64,000 nucleotides of DNA from Maratus speciosus. Its lineage: Eukaryota; Arthropoda; Arachnida; Araneae; Salticidae. The number at the start of each line of letters is the position of its first letter. Position 1 is the first letter of the stretch. The stretch lies in contig OZ010792.1 in the NCBI GenBank assembly GCA_963932465.1, positions 514,833,100 through 514,897,099 on the forward strand, read 5' to 3'. The notes beneath the pieces are model-generated. The model saw only the letters and a program-made list of their open reading frames with translations, did no database searches and was not told the DNA's origin. Below are positions 23,998-35,584 of the stretch, piece after piece. The position numbers were made by a program, and so were the translations under genes.

Positions 23998-25423
23998 CAG
24001 AGCTTGAATTTCACGGCGGGATGGCGGGATTCGCGTCCAAAATTTTGAAATCACGCCCAAAAGAACATCGTGGGCGGGGACTTTCCTGTCCAAAAAATCT
24101 TGCCATTTTCCTTAAAATTTTGTATTTTGAAATACGATTAACTCCCATGAACGCCTTGCGAATTTCCTGATATTTTCACGTGACCGATTGACACAATTTG
24201 CGAGGTTTTTTTTTTACTACGAAAGATGGATTTCACGCAACCGATAGATAAATTGCATTATTTTTTTCTCGAGATCGGTTGACAAGTGTACGCAACCGAT
24301 TGGCAAATTCAGGAGTGATTCTGTTACGAATTTTCCAAAAATTTAAGACATTAGGTCCCGAAAATTATGAAAAATCGGTCATCAGTTTAACAGAAAAATA
24401 TCTCGAATTTCGACAAATGTTCGCCAAAAAAAATCAATTTTGTTGCAAAGAATTGTGAATAAAACACAAATTTTGTCAAAGGATAGCGGAAAAACATGAA
24501 TTTCGTCAGATCGCGAAAAAAAAAAAAAAAAACAATTCATCAAAGGAGCACAAAAAAAAAAAACAAATTACATCAAAGGATAGCAAAAAAATCTTAAATT
24601 TTGGCAAAAGAACTCTTTTATCAAAGGATCGCGAAAAAAGCGAATTTCATCAAAGGATCGCGAAAAAAGCGAATTTCATCAAAGGATCGCGAAAAAAGTA
24701 ACTTTCGTCAAAGGATCGTGGAAAAATGGAAATTTCGTCAAAGGATCCCGGAATAAACTCAAGTTTAGTCAAAGGGCCACAGAAAACAATCGCGAATTTT
24801 ATCAAAGAAGTGCAAAAAAACTAATTTCGACAAAGGATCGAAAAAAAAAAAAAAAAAAAAAAAATGCGCATTTTGTCATAGGGTTGTGAAAATCGAAAGA
24901 TCACTGGAAAAAAAAAAAAAAAAATGCAAATTTCGTCAAAGAATCACGATTTTCGCCAAAAGATCGCGAAAAAAAAAAAAAAAAAAACGCAAATTTCGTC
25001 AAAGGGTCGCGAAAAAAAGCGTGAATTTAGTCAAAAGATCGCGGATAAAACGTGGATTTCGTCAAAGGGCTGCAGAAAAAAAAAATAGCCTTAAATCAAA
25101 CCGAACCAAAAAAAGGAGTTTACTCGACATGCAACAAAAAATAATTAGCACCTGGAGAGAGGATTTCCCAATCCCTTCTCATCCCCTGCTGTAACCTTTT
25201 TCAGGAAATTTGCTAGAAATTTTTAGTTTTTTTTTTTTACTCAGAAACATCCTGACAGTCTGTATTAATACAGACATGACAAAATAATGTAAATCTTTAA
25301 ATAACACGTAAAATAATGTGGGTTTTAGACTTTTGTCTCCCTCCCAAATAGCTCAACTCCCCTCCATTTATAAATGTTGGTAGGGAGACTCCCTTCCTAG
25401 GAAAAATTGAAATTCAAGCCCTG
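23998..25423. mobile_element. Outer TIR element holding a minisatellite element
   Basis: The left end CAGAGCTTGAATTTCA matches the inward-read right end CAGGGCTTGAATTTCA. The pentamer TTATG abuts both ends (23993-23997, 25424-25428), a possible short target duplication. The interior is largely the separate element at 24310-25254. The left unique part is relatively G+C-rich (GGCGGGATGGCGGGATTCGC) and non-coding. Confidence 0.55.
24310..25254 (-). mobile_element. Minisatellite-bearing TIR element, copy 1 (945 bp)
   Basis: Ends are CAGGAGTGATTCTG on the left and CAGGATGTTTCTGAGT read inward from the right. The interior is about 20 or more diverged 29-31 bp units. The clearest are consecutive GCGAATTTCATCAAAGGATC followed by GCGAAAAAA near 24637-24700. 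The right end holds, in reverse, the same ~100 bp leader as copies 2-4 (poly-A, AATTCACAGCAAATTT-like, GGTTACAGCAG, GGTGCTAATTA). No target duplication was found. Translations such as KRSRKKK are by-products of the repeat. Confidence 0.75.
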
Positions 25424-26097
25424 TTATGTTTACCATGATAGAGGGGAAAAAAGTTACTGGTCAACCACCACCAATGATTTCAAATGCTGGTTCTGGAGAA
25501 TATGGGTTGCATTTTTGGGGAATTTTTCAAATAAGGTGGCCATAGGCAGAAAATTTTCTAATAGCCACTCTTTTCATTTAGTGCTCCCGGGCCAGTGGTT
25601 GCCACTAATTTTGTCCTTTACTGCTAAAGTAAATTATTTTAGCCAGGAAAAATAATATAAGAGGTCATACATAAATTCAATTTATGGGCAAAACTAGCTA
25701 TCTCAACTGTTCATAATAATACTGCTATAGAAGTCATAACTCATTCTCTCAAATTTTAAATGTAAAGACTACAACTCATTGTCTCGATATAACAAGTTTA
25801 ACAACTTTGACTAGCCTTTGAGAAAAATGAGATGAAAGTTAAACACTGTAGTTTAAAACATGAAAAAATTGTTAGAATGTACTGCATGTCAGCTCAAATT
25901 ATAGATAAAATTAAGAATACTCAGTAGATGTCACCTCCCCTTTTCAAAGATTTTATCAGTTAGGATTAGGACCATGTCATTTTAAGGCAATGAACTATCT
26001 TTCTAGACGTTAAAACATAGCACCAGGAAAATAAGTAATAATCTCAAACAGTTATACAAAAGACATTTAAAAAAAATTACAAATCATAAAGATTTAC
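25424..26097. other. SNX3 intron 2 end, no gene seen
   Basis: Intronic DNA running up to exon 2. An 82-codon open frame (25407-25655) overlaps the end of the element above and has no recognisable domain. Confidence 0.5.
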
Positions 26098-26193
26098 TTT
26101 GCTGTCTCTTTCCAGTTCATTCCTAAGCCACTCAAAATCACTATATCGCCTCCTTACACTTGAATCTTTCAGTTTGAAAACAGGCAAATTTGT
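26098..26193 (-). CDS. SNX3: Sorting nexin 3, coding exon 2 (residues 61-92)
   Basis: The exon begins after a TTTCTAG acceptor and ends before GTAAAT; it is phase 0 at both ends and 32 codons long. It encodes [12 protein letters not shown] followed by [20 protein letters not shown], the signature PX motif. By alignment with the human protein, R76 and Y77 here correspond to the phosphoinositide-contacting residues R70 and Y71. This exon is not an open frame long enough to be found by simple ORF calling; it was found by looking for the missing PX core between exons 1 and 3. Confidence 0.95.
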
Positions 26194-28090
26194 CTAGAAA
26201 TACAAGTTTGTTAATATAAATGATAAAAAATTATTAAACTCAACAGATAAGTTGTAATAGATAATAAATATTTTCATTAAATAGCATATAAATATCACAT
26301 TAAATACAACAGCTTTTAACTCTTTATCTACTGCATTATGATCAAGTGCAATTTTCTTAATTAATTTTTTTTTCAGTTACTACAATGAAAATTAATGGGA
26401 TTACACAAAAAAATACTCACCCGTGAAAAATTTAATTTGTTAGAGGTAATTAAAGTGGTACTTTAAAGTACCGTCAGTACACTATGCGTATGCCTAAAAT
26501 ATTCTCGTAACAGAAAATCCACATGGTATTTTCAAATAAAATTTAAATTCTTAAAAATGATAAATAAGAAGACACTTGCAAGTTAACAATAACAAAATAT
26601 TAAATTGACAGTTTTATTTTACACATGAAAAATGAGTAAAAACAAATTTGATAGCATTAAAAAAAAATTTTTTTTAAATTTTGATCTTGTTAGTAGTCTT
26701 TTAGTTATGTAACGCCTATATATTCCAGGGACAACATGTTCTCCTGTATCTCCACATATGCAATATATACCTTATCTAGCATAGCAAAAAAGAGCCACTG
26801 CCACAACTTTCTCGATTTCCTATAAAAAAATAATAATGAAACAAAAGAAATACAAGGAAATTCTTTACTACACTACAATTTAGTAATTACACTATAAAGA
26901 AGATAAAAATGATGGATAACTAACTACACAGACGAAAAGTAAACAAGTTTTTCTCCACCACCAATTGTACTGGGGATACTTATAAGTGTAACAGGCGTGA
27001 AAATCTGTACAAAATGTCGGCACAAGACACATCGACTATTTCAAAGATAGCCTATTTCCTCGCGAAAGTAATGAACCTAGAACTACAGCTGCCATATATC
27101 CTGATGAAGTAGAGTTAAAAGAGTGTTTTTGCAAAGTATGATTAGAATATTAGTTATATTCACTATGGGATGAAGGTTTAAAGTGAGTGGTATCAATATG
27201 TACTGTCAGTAGACATATGGTTGGAATTTAAAAAAAAAAAATTATGCATAATCACATCTTTAATACTTTCATACATAGAGTGTGACACATATTTGAAATT
27301 CATATTAACTTTTAAAAGTAACTCTTGAGAGAAAAAAGAAATTGGGGAAGTAATGAATAGTGATTTGTCCACTGACCGAATAATTTGGCCAAATTTTAAG
27401 GTGAATCCCCCCTCCCTCCTTTTTTTGGTAAGTAATTTTTTAAAAATTTAGAAATAAAATTAAACAAATTCCAATTGATAATTATTTGTTTAAAAATGTT
27501 ACTATTATGGTAACATTTTATATATGATGTACTTTTTTGCAATATTTCAAACACCTTTAATAATACTAATATAATAATAAAACATTCACTGTTTGCATCA
27601 ATTATCAGAAGATTGATATTTTAATTATTTTAGGTGGATAGCTTAAAATGCTAAATATCAAACAATTACAGCTATGAAATTATTGAGACAGCCAGAGATT
27701 TAAAAGATAAAAAAAATTCAAGTATTAGTGTACAGTTTAGTTTCGTCTCACTATTTTTTTTTAACAATTCTAAACTTCCAGAGATTATTTGATACATTAC
27801 TTGCCTTGGCGCCAACTTATACAGGGTGTCTACAGAAATTCTAAAAAAAAGTTCCCTGATTTCCCTGACTATTTTTATCAGACTTCCCTGATTTCCATTA
27901 TTAACAATACACATACAGTATTTTTTCATGTATGCCGATTCCTCGTATAACACACTTATCCAGCTTGCTAATATCTCATTTGGGAGAAAAAACAAGAGAA
28001 AAACATAAAAATTGCCTAATATTCATTAAGTATTGGTTGACAGTTTTATAAATCCAAACTCAACAAACTTCATTAGTCCAACATCATATA
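26194..28090. other. SNX3 intron 1, no gene seen; TTCCCTGATTT motif
   Basis: A+T-rich intronic DNA. Near 27824 begins CAGGGTGTCTACAGAAATTC, followed by repeats of TTCCCTGATTT; the same motif recurs at 31250-31320, on the other side of the Tc1 element. This may be one older element into which the Tc1 inserted, but no matching right terminus was found. Confidence 0.4.
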
Positions 28091-28321
28091 CACTGGTTTT
28101 TAAAAAATTAAGGAAAAACAACAAAAGTAGCGATTACTCAAAATGTTACAAGTAGATTATAATGAAACAGACAATTTACTACACATACTAAGGTATAAAA
28201 TAACATTAAAAGAAATTACCAGACGATTGTGGTGTTTCAGAAATTAATACAATTATAAAATAAACAAAATAAATGTCTCAGTTTGGTATAGGAAAAGTAC
28301 CTTTAATATGGAATATGGCTT

Positions 28322-29586
28322 CTAGGGGTGATCCCTAGAAGCAATACAGCACATATAGCGAAGTGTGATACTGTGAATTATGCGATCGATAAGTTTGCTG
28401 GGAAGTGTGAGCCATTTCTCTTATAAAACAATTGTAAGCATGGCAAGGGTCTGAGGAGGGGGATTGAGAGTAGAGATGCATCTTTCTAAAGCATCCCAAA
28501 GATGCTGAGTGGGATTCAATTTCAGTGATCGGGCTGGCCATCCCATGGACTAAATTATTTTTTGCTGAAGATAATCTTCTACTATGTGAACCCTGTACGG
28601 TCTAGCGTTATCATCCTGTAACAGGAAATCTTTACCTATTGCACTGGTATAAGGGTGCACATAAGCATCAAGAATGTCATCTCTATAGAATAAACGTGAG
28701 CATTTACAGTTCCATGTGGAAAGACATGGGGGTCTGTACGTCCGCCCAAAGAGATACCATTCCAAACACAGACACTGCCTCCTCCATACGAATCTCTTTT
28801 ACGAATGTTTGATCGTTGATAGCATGTCTCCTGTTCTCTCCAAATCAAACAATGCCTACTATCGCTTAGGAGGCTAAACTAGAACTCATTTGTGACGAGA
28901 ACACGCCTCCATTGATCAGCCGTCCAGTGGACATGTTGATATGCCCACCTTAAACATTCCTCCTGGAGACATGAGGTGAACGGCACACAAATATCTGGTC
29001 GCATCGCATAAATGCCACCTTCCAGTGACTGCAGCAAGGTTGGTTGTATTTATGTCGGCCAATTATCTGCACGAGTGATATAGGCCCTAAGGGGGGGAGT
29101 GCCTTCCGTGGAGGTCTTTCTAAGGGAACCTAACCCGTATTAACGCTTGGAGAACCAAGGTTCGAAGAAAACCACGAAAACTCCGAACGATTAGGCCGAC
29201 GGGCACGATTGGGATCGAACCCAGCACCTCCCGTCTACCAGCTTCGAGAGCAGAACCTCTCGGCCACTGGTGGGGCCGACTGCAGCAAGGACGGATTTAA
29301 GATGAGAGGAGGTTGCCGTTCTATTCCTTCGTACACATAACCGTAAGTATCGGTCATTGGTGCTTGTCTTAGCTCTTGCTCGTCCTTCACTGAACCTTCT
29401 GGAGGCTGAACCAATGGTTTGAAAGTATTTTCAAAGCCTATGAGTAACAGAAGGACTCACATTTAGCCATCTGTCTGACTTTGGCCTACATCCAATCTTC
29501 CAATAGCTCTATATCGTAGTTATGTGGACAAATGATACCTCGAGGAGATACTAATGAATTGGCTATCTCAGTTTTCTTATCTCATA
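28322..29586 (-). pseudogene. Tc1-like DDE transposase, decayed and interrupted
   Basis: Minus-strand pieces line up with Tc1 transposases in order. They are a basic linker (remnant of GRAR.R...), an arginine-rich stretch now PMTDTYGYVYEG in a shifted frame, GGIYAMRPDICVPFTSC, and then WTADQWRRVLVTNEF, which stands where the first catalytic D is expected (family FSDES; here the D appears replaced). After these come GGGSVCVWNGISLGGRTD, a frame change to DILDAYVHPYTSAIG, LQDDNARPY with the second D, and LNPTQHLWDALER with the third acidic position. Frameshifts and stops make it inactive. A SINE splits the linker, and the N-terminal helix-turn-helix part, which should lie above 30672, is separated by the hAT MITE and hard to read. 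Overall identity to a Bari/Tc1-like family is an inference. Confidence 0.85.
29039..29277 (-). mobile_element. tRNA-derived SINE, copy 2, perfect 12-bp TSD
   Basis: Same SINE as 22582-22820. A box TGGCCGAGAGG (29266-29256), B box GGTTCGATCCC (29222-29212), a body containing GGTTAGGTTCCCTTAGAAAG, and a tail of AACC repeats. The direct repeat GACTGCAGCAAG flanks it exactly (29027-29038, 29278-29289). It interrupts the Tc1 transposase reading frame, so it is younger than the Tc1. Confidence 0.94.
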
Positions 29587-29594
29587 ATCACAGC

Positions 29595-30671
29595 TAGGGA
29601 TTGACCGAAGCAGCAATTCTGCCGAATACCGAATACCGAAGCTTCGGTCAAAGTGTACACCGAATATTCGGTATTCGGCGACCGAATACTTAAAAATTTT
29701 AATACACAATTTTGCATATATCAGCTATTTTAATAAACTTGAATTAAAATTAAACTCTTAATAATTTAATTCAATTGCATTTTTATTGTTAAATCTAATT
29801 ACACAAAAAAATTTAATGACTTCTTTCCCCTCACAAATTCATTAACCTATCACTTATTTATTATTATTTTATCACTAGTTAATACCCAAAATAAACCATG
29901 AAAATATTAAACTATACAGGCTACTATTAAAAATAAGGCTTGTCAGAAAAACAAAAGTTCATTCAAATAAAAAGAAACAATGCTGCCATTAAGCTGATTT
30001 ACTGATTGTTTAAGTCTAATTATAAACACATTGAATAGGGATGTTCTCAAATACAAAAGGTATCACATCGACTCATACATTTAACTATTTTCTGTCAAAT
30101 TATTGATGCATATTTATATTGTGATTAATATTTTAACATTGTGGTGATGAAGATAACAAATTTGAGCAATTTTAATTTAATGGTTATAAAAGCTGTATGA
30201 TAGGCTTATTTGATGTGTGTATTTTCTTTAATATACACATTAGATATACAGAGATAAACTCTGATATACTTATTTGAAGAGTATATTTAAAAAAATGCAT
30301 ATTAAATAAATTTAAATGATAAGGAAAAGATGCCCATCTTCCTTACTTTCTTTTATCTCTATCGCAGACAGTTGTTTTTATCTCACCCCTATGTAGAGTA
30401 TTTTAGGAAGGAAAAAGTTTTTTTTTTTTAAATTAAAAATGGTCTTTGACTTGTTTTTTGTAGTGCAGCTGAACTCTGAACTCATACATATAATACTAAA
30501 ACTTATCGTTTAGCCTATTCTACTTCTAAGTAAAAGAGAATTCTTCTACTTCTAAGAAAATAACTATCCCCAATTATTCGGCCGAATACTTAAAAGTATT
30601 CGGCCGAAGCCGAATATTCGGTTTACATGCCGAATCACCGAATACCGAATCGACTATTCGGTCAATCCCTA
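29595..30671. mobile_element. hAT-type non-autonomous element, 1077 bp, perfect 8-bp TSD
   Basis: Sister of 20909-21991. Ends are TAGGGATTGACCGAAGCAGC and, inward from the right, TAGGGATTGACCGAATAGTC. Repeated CCGAATACCGAA / TTCGGTATTCGG dyads lie in both subterminal regions. The direct repeat ATCACAGC flanks it (29587-29594, 30672-30679). Inserted into the Tc1 element. Non-coding. Confidence 0.95.
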
Positions 30672-30883
30672 ATCACAGCGACACCAGCGGACATACTCTG
30701 GCATGCATTTTCATGCTCTGCACAGATGACGCAATCTGATTGCAGCACCGCTAATTTGCATTTTGTAATTTTAATCAGCATCTTTTCATTAACAATATAT
30801 CCAAATTTCATACGGATAGGTTAATTTTTGAACGAGTTATGGCTCTTTTTGTGATTTTTCCTTAATTTTTGGAAACCAGTGTA

Positions 30884-32285
30884 GAAGCCAATGGATATAG
30901 GGTGACCAGAAAGTTTCTTCATTTTCTGAAAAATCTTCAATTCTAAGACTTATCTAAATCTGACGGGATAACTAATTGGATTAAGCTGGGCACATGGTCA
31001 GGTTATGCTAATGTATCATTTAATTTTTTTTTAAATGTGTAAATTGCCTTCAATATAAGTGCTATGCACAGAAAATCAGGACAACTCATCCACTTTAATT
31101 TACGTTAAATATCAAAAACTCATACCATGCGCATCTTTTAAAAAATATTGGGAAAGATTAATCAGCATGTGAAAAAATATGGTACACAAAATAGACGAAT
31201 AAGTCTCGTTGGCAAGGTGAAAATGCAAATATTTTCGCAATATAGACAAATTTCCCTGATTTTCCAGTATTTTTATAAAGTTCCCTGATTTTTCCAGAGT
31301 GATAAACCTCCCTGATTTTTCCATTTTAAAATATATTCTATTTTATCCATTCTATATAATCCAATATATATTCTATATAATCCAAATTACATTCTATTTT
31401 AAAAAACTTCACAATCATAACTTTCCCATCTATCTCTATCTTCAAAGAAAAACTGTTCATGTCATTCTACTTTAAAATGGTCGAGCCCACCCCACATTTT
31501 TCAAAAGTTAGTGCCACTGATTACTTGTAATGATTAATATTACAAATATGAAAGAAATGATACTGTGAGTTGGATATTTTAAATTACTAAATAAAATATT
31601 AATCTCAAAATAAAACTGTAGAACTGATGTTTGAGAAGACTGATCTACAGATTTACTAGTTTCACAATTACTATAACTTTCATTAATATTACAATTTTTG
31701 TTTTTTTGCAAACATTTAAGACAGAAAATAGATTTTTAAAAACTACCAGGGGTGATTGCGACTCAGAGTGAAAAACCCTGAAAATTATCGATGCAAAATA
31801 TACCAATATCAATATACATAACTGATGCTGCAACAGCATGACAATCAAATGACATATTTCAGCTATTGTTTGAAATATACAATTGCAGAAAAACATAATT
31901 TGATAAACTTATGTTAATTTCACTGAAAGCTAAACGACTTCATAAAATGGAGAGTGCAATTTATCTTGTTATATGCAAAGTTCGAATTCTATATTCAGTA
32001 GATGAATTTATTCTAAGTACTCATGAAACGAGTACAAATTATGTGTTAAGAGTTCTCTTAGTAGAATTAATACAAGTCATATCTAGTTATTTGAAAACAG
32101 TAAAAAAATGTCAAAACCAATCCAATTTTACTTCTAAGTGGCTAAGTATTAGAAAAAAATAAAAATCTATTTATAAAACTTTACTCTTACACAAGGTAAA
32201 TTTCTTTTTCCTGCTTGCTTCTTGGGTATTACACATTACAGATATGCAATTCTGGACATTTTTGTACTGAGATTGAAATGGATAA
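30884..32285. other. SNX3 intron 1, no gene seen
   Basis: A+T-rich; includes the TTCCCTGATTTTTCC repeats at 31250-31320. Open frames at 31508-32162 overlap on both strands and show no motif. Confidence 0.45.
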
Positions 32286-32293
32286 CACAATAC

Positions 32294-33606
32294 CAGGGTG
32301 ATTCCGAGTAAAAAAAAAAATGTATCTGAAATTCACAGCAACTTTTTCTGAAAGGTTACAGAAGAGAGGGTGGTGAGAGAATCACTCCTGGTTCTAATTA
32401 TGTTTTTTCTGCGATCCTTTCACAAAATTTGCGTTTTTTCCCCGTGATTTTTCAGCGAAACTTGCATTTTTTCGCGATTGTTTAAAGAAATTCATTTTTT
32501 TCCCCCGTGATCCTTTAACAAAATTTGCGTTTTTTCTGCAATCCTTTGATGATATTTTCGTTTTTCTAGCGATTCTTTGACAAAAATCTCATTTTTTCCG
32601 GCGATCTTTTGACAAAATTTGCGTTTTTTCTGCGATTCTTTGAAGAAATTATTTTTTTTTCGTGATCCTTTAATGAAATTTGCATTTTTCCTGCGATCCT
32701 TTGGCAACATTTCCGTTTTTTCCGCGATCTTTTGACAAAAATCTTGTTTTTTTTTTTTCACGATCCGTTGCGAATTTTGAACTTTTTTTCGATCCTTTGA
32801 CGAAATTTGTGTTTATTTCGTGATCATAAGAAGAAATTTCTTTTATTTCAAGATCATTAGACGAAATTTATTTTATTTCGGAATTCTTTGACAAAATTCA
32901 CGTTTTTTCCGCGATCGTTTGGTGAAATTTGCGGGTTTTTTCACGATTATTTAAAGAAATTAGATTTTTCTGCGATCCTTTAACGAAGTTTGCATTTTTC
33001 CAGGGATCCTTTGGTGATATTTCCGTCTTTCCTGCGATCCTTTGATGAAAATTGCGTTTTCCTCCGCAATCTTTTGACGAAAATCGCATTTTCACCTCGA
33101 TTACGGGATGGGTAAAACGGGATGTGTTTTTTCAACGGTCTTTTGACGAAATTAGTGTTTTTCCCGCGATTCTTTAAAGAAATTCGTGTTTTTTACGTGA
33201 TCTTTTAACGAATTTGCATTTTTCCAGCGACCATTTGACAATATCCATTTTTCCACATTCCTTTGATGGTATATCCATTTTTCCCGCGATCTTTTGACGA
33301 AAATTGTGTTTTTCCCTGCGATGTTTTGACGAAAATCTTAGCTTTATAGCAATCGTTTGCGAAATTCGCGCTTTTTTTGCGATCCTTTGACAAAATTTGT
33401 GTTTATTTCGAGATTCTTTGACAAAATTATCAATTTTTTTCAGCGAACAATTGAGGAATTGATTTTTTTTCGGCATCCATTTGTCGAAATTCGCAATATT
33501 TTTTAATGTCCGAATTTTCCGCTAAACGTAACGATCTCATAAACCCGGAAGGATCGACCGAAAAAACCCGGAAATCTGGGCTACACCCGGAGCACAATCA
33601 CCCCTG
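32294..33606 (+). mobile_element. Minisatellite-bearing TIR element, copy 2 (1313 bp)
   Basis: The left end CAGGGTGATTCCGAG matches the inward-read right end CAGGGGTGATTGTG. A ~110 bp leader (poly-A, TCTGAAATTCACAGCAA, CTGAAAGGTTACAG) precedes some 35 units of a 29-31 bp repeat of the type TGCGTTTTTTCTGCGATCCT then TTGACGAAATT. A trailer follows (TGTCCGAATTTTCCGC, then CCCGGAAATCTGGGC). No octamer duplication is visible (CACAATAC / AACTACTG). Non-coding; lysine/asparagine-rich open frames are produced by the repeat. Confidence 0.8.
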
Positions 33607-33914
33607 AACTACTGTAACTTGTTTTTATTGAAATAGGGAAGGATTCAGCACTATGAGCCCTCTTTAACTGAGTCCTTAAACAATATAAAATATGGAAGGC
33701 AGAAAAATATGCATAAAAAAATGAATAAAATATTGAAACTACATTAACCCCATAAAATAACTTAAAAGCAACTATAAAAGTTTTAGTGTTATTACATTTT
33801 GGTAAGTGTAATTTAACAATTAAATTTGATTATTTAGGTTTCAGTGAAGTCAATATTTTATGCATTGTAATCATTACTGGAATTGCATTTTTAGCAATAT
33901 CTACATTAGGGATG

Positions 33915-35430
33915 CACACTTGCAGCCCGCGAATTTCATCAATTTATAACTGAAAAAATTGAAATTTTTGCCCATAAGTCGCAGGAAAAAATCTTGAATT
34001 TCATAGATTTGTGGTGGGAAAAATTAAAATTCCATCAGTCAGTTAAGAATCGCGAATTTTGTTGATTATGCACTAAAAAAATCTCAAATTTCATTGACTG
34101 CTGATCAGGCTCAAAAAAATAGCAAGCTCTGTTGATCGGGCTCTGAAAAATCACAAATTTCGTTGGTCGAACATTAAAGGGCAAAATTAGCACTAGCCAC
34201 AGGGCCAGTATAAATGAGAAAAAGTGGCTAGTGAAAAATTGTCTATCAGCGGCCACTTTTTTACAAGGAGAGAATAAAATTTTCTTGCATTTCATCAAGG
34301 ATTCCACTTTTTTTGGTTCCAATATAGTTATATTAACATATTTATTTCTGCTATTCACATTTAGATGAATACTTATAGAAATTTTACTGTTTAGTACTTT
34401 TAAATAAAAAAAATGGTCACTAGTTTAAAAAAAAGTGTCTACTTAAAAAAACTAGTTCTACCGGCCAGTGGTACCGGTCTTTTCCAGTTTTGACCTATAT
34501 TGAACATGGAAAAATCATGAATTTTGTCAATCAGGCTCTGAAATATTGCAAATTTTGTTGATGGGACATGGCAAAAAAAACTCAATTTTATTAATGATGT
34601 GCAGAAAAATTGCTGATTTTGTTGATCGGCTGTGAAAAAAATTCATGACTTTTGTCAGTCACGAGAAAAAATTGCGAATTTCGTCGATCAGGTGCAGAAA
34701 AACCTAAATTAGTCGATTAGGAGCAGAAATATCTCAAATTTCGTTGATTGGCTGCAGAAAAATCTCAAATTTCGTTGATTGGCTGCAGAAAAATCTCAAA
34801 TTTCGTTGATTGGCTGCAGAAAAATTGCTTTATAGAGAAAAAAAAAAATTCGATTTTGTCAATTCGTCCCGGAAAAAAAAAAAAAAAAAGCAAACTTCAG
34901 TCAGTCAGTTAAGAATCACCAATTCCATTCATTAGGTGTAGAAAAATTACGAATTTTGTTGATCGGGCACAGAAAGAAATCGCAAATTTCACTGATGACG
35001 AGTTGAAAAATTGAAAACTTCATTGATCGGCAGCAAAAAAAACATGAGAAAAAAAGCGAATTTGGAACAGATGTAGTATAATCCCACATCTGCCATCTTT
35101 GATTTTTTTCTTAATGCAAATTAAAAATTGTTTTTTAATTAATAGTAATAATTATTATATTCCAATTTTTTCAATAGTATATTAATTTATCAACAATATT
35201 TAACCATTGGCAACATTTACTACTTGGTAAAAAAGGAGTTTTTATGCAAGAAAAAAATCCAAGATGGCAGATGCAGGATTATAATACATCTAAGCCAAAA
35301 ATCTCAAATTTTGTCAATTGGGTTTCTAAAAATAGTAAATTTCGTTGGTCAGGCACAAAAAAATAGTGAATTTCGTCGATCAGGTGCAGAAAACTCAAAT
35401 TTCATTGATTGGTTCCCTCTCTCCGCTTCG
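33915..35430. repeat. Second-type 30-33 bp minisatellite block
   Basis: A diverged array of units like AAATTTCGTTGATTGGCTGC followed by AGAAAAATCTC. Three near-identical copies run head to tail at about 34735-34825. The array is interrupted at about 34180-34500 by non-repeat sequence containing CTAGCCAC / AGTGGCTAGTG dyads, and at 35060-35285. The core (AATTTCGTYRA ... G.AAAAA) resembles the units in the CAGGGGTGATTC elements, but no shared leader or TIR is present. It begins just after TTAGGGATGCACACTTGCAG (33907). Confidence 0.75.
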
Positions 35431-35584
35431 TTAATAATATTCGCATTTTTATTCATTACTAGCCACTTTCATGCCTATGTTTGTTTTTTATTACTTTTAA
35501 TAAAACAAAGTTTAATCCCCCGAATAAAGTCAAGGAATATATAATCACTCCTTGAAAACAATCTTTGCTATATATGTGTTTATA

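Larger units (their letters stand above)
28091..30881 (-). mobile_element. Tc1-like transposon, full-length ends, with two nested insertions
   Basis: Inverted ends CACTGGTTTTTAAAAAATTA and, inward from the right, CACTGGTTTCCAAAAATTAA continue into AAGGAAAAA. TA flanks both (28089-28090, 30882-30883). Removing the SINE (29039-29277 plus 12-bp TSD) and the hAT MITE (29595-30671 plus 8-bp TSD) leaves about 1.45 kb, a normal Tc1 size. It encodes a decayed DDE transposase on the minus strand. Confidence 0.9.

Noticed and set aside
24886..25194. Lysine/arginine-rich open frame (KRSRKKK repeats), and similar frames at 32492-33476, 43562-44811 and 52769-53328
   Set aside because: They are translations of the 29-31 bp minisatellite; the same pattern appears in several frames and on both strands, with no stable start or domain.
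27824..31325. Complete hAT element bounded by CAGGGTGTCTACAG and the TTCCCTGATTT repeats
   Set aside because: No inverted right terminus or target duplication could be found; only the left-like end and direct motif repeats are visible.
32400..33545. CRISPR-like regular array of ~30 bp repeats
   Set aside because: Units abut without unique spacers, are diverged, and lie in a eukaryotic intron.
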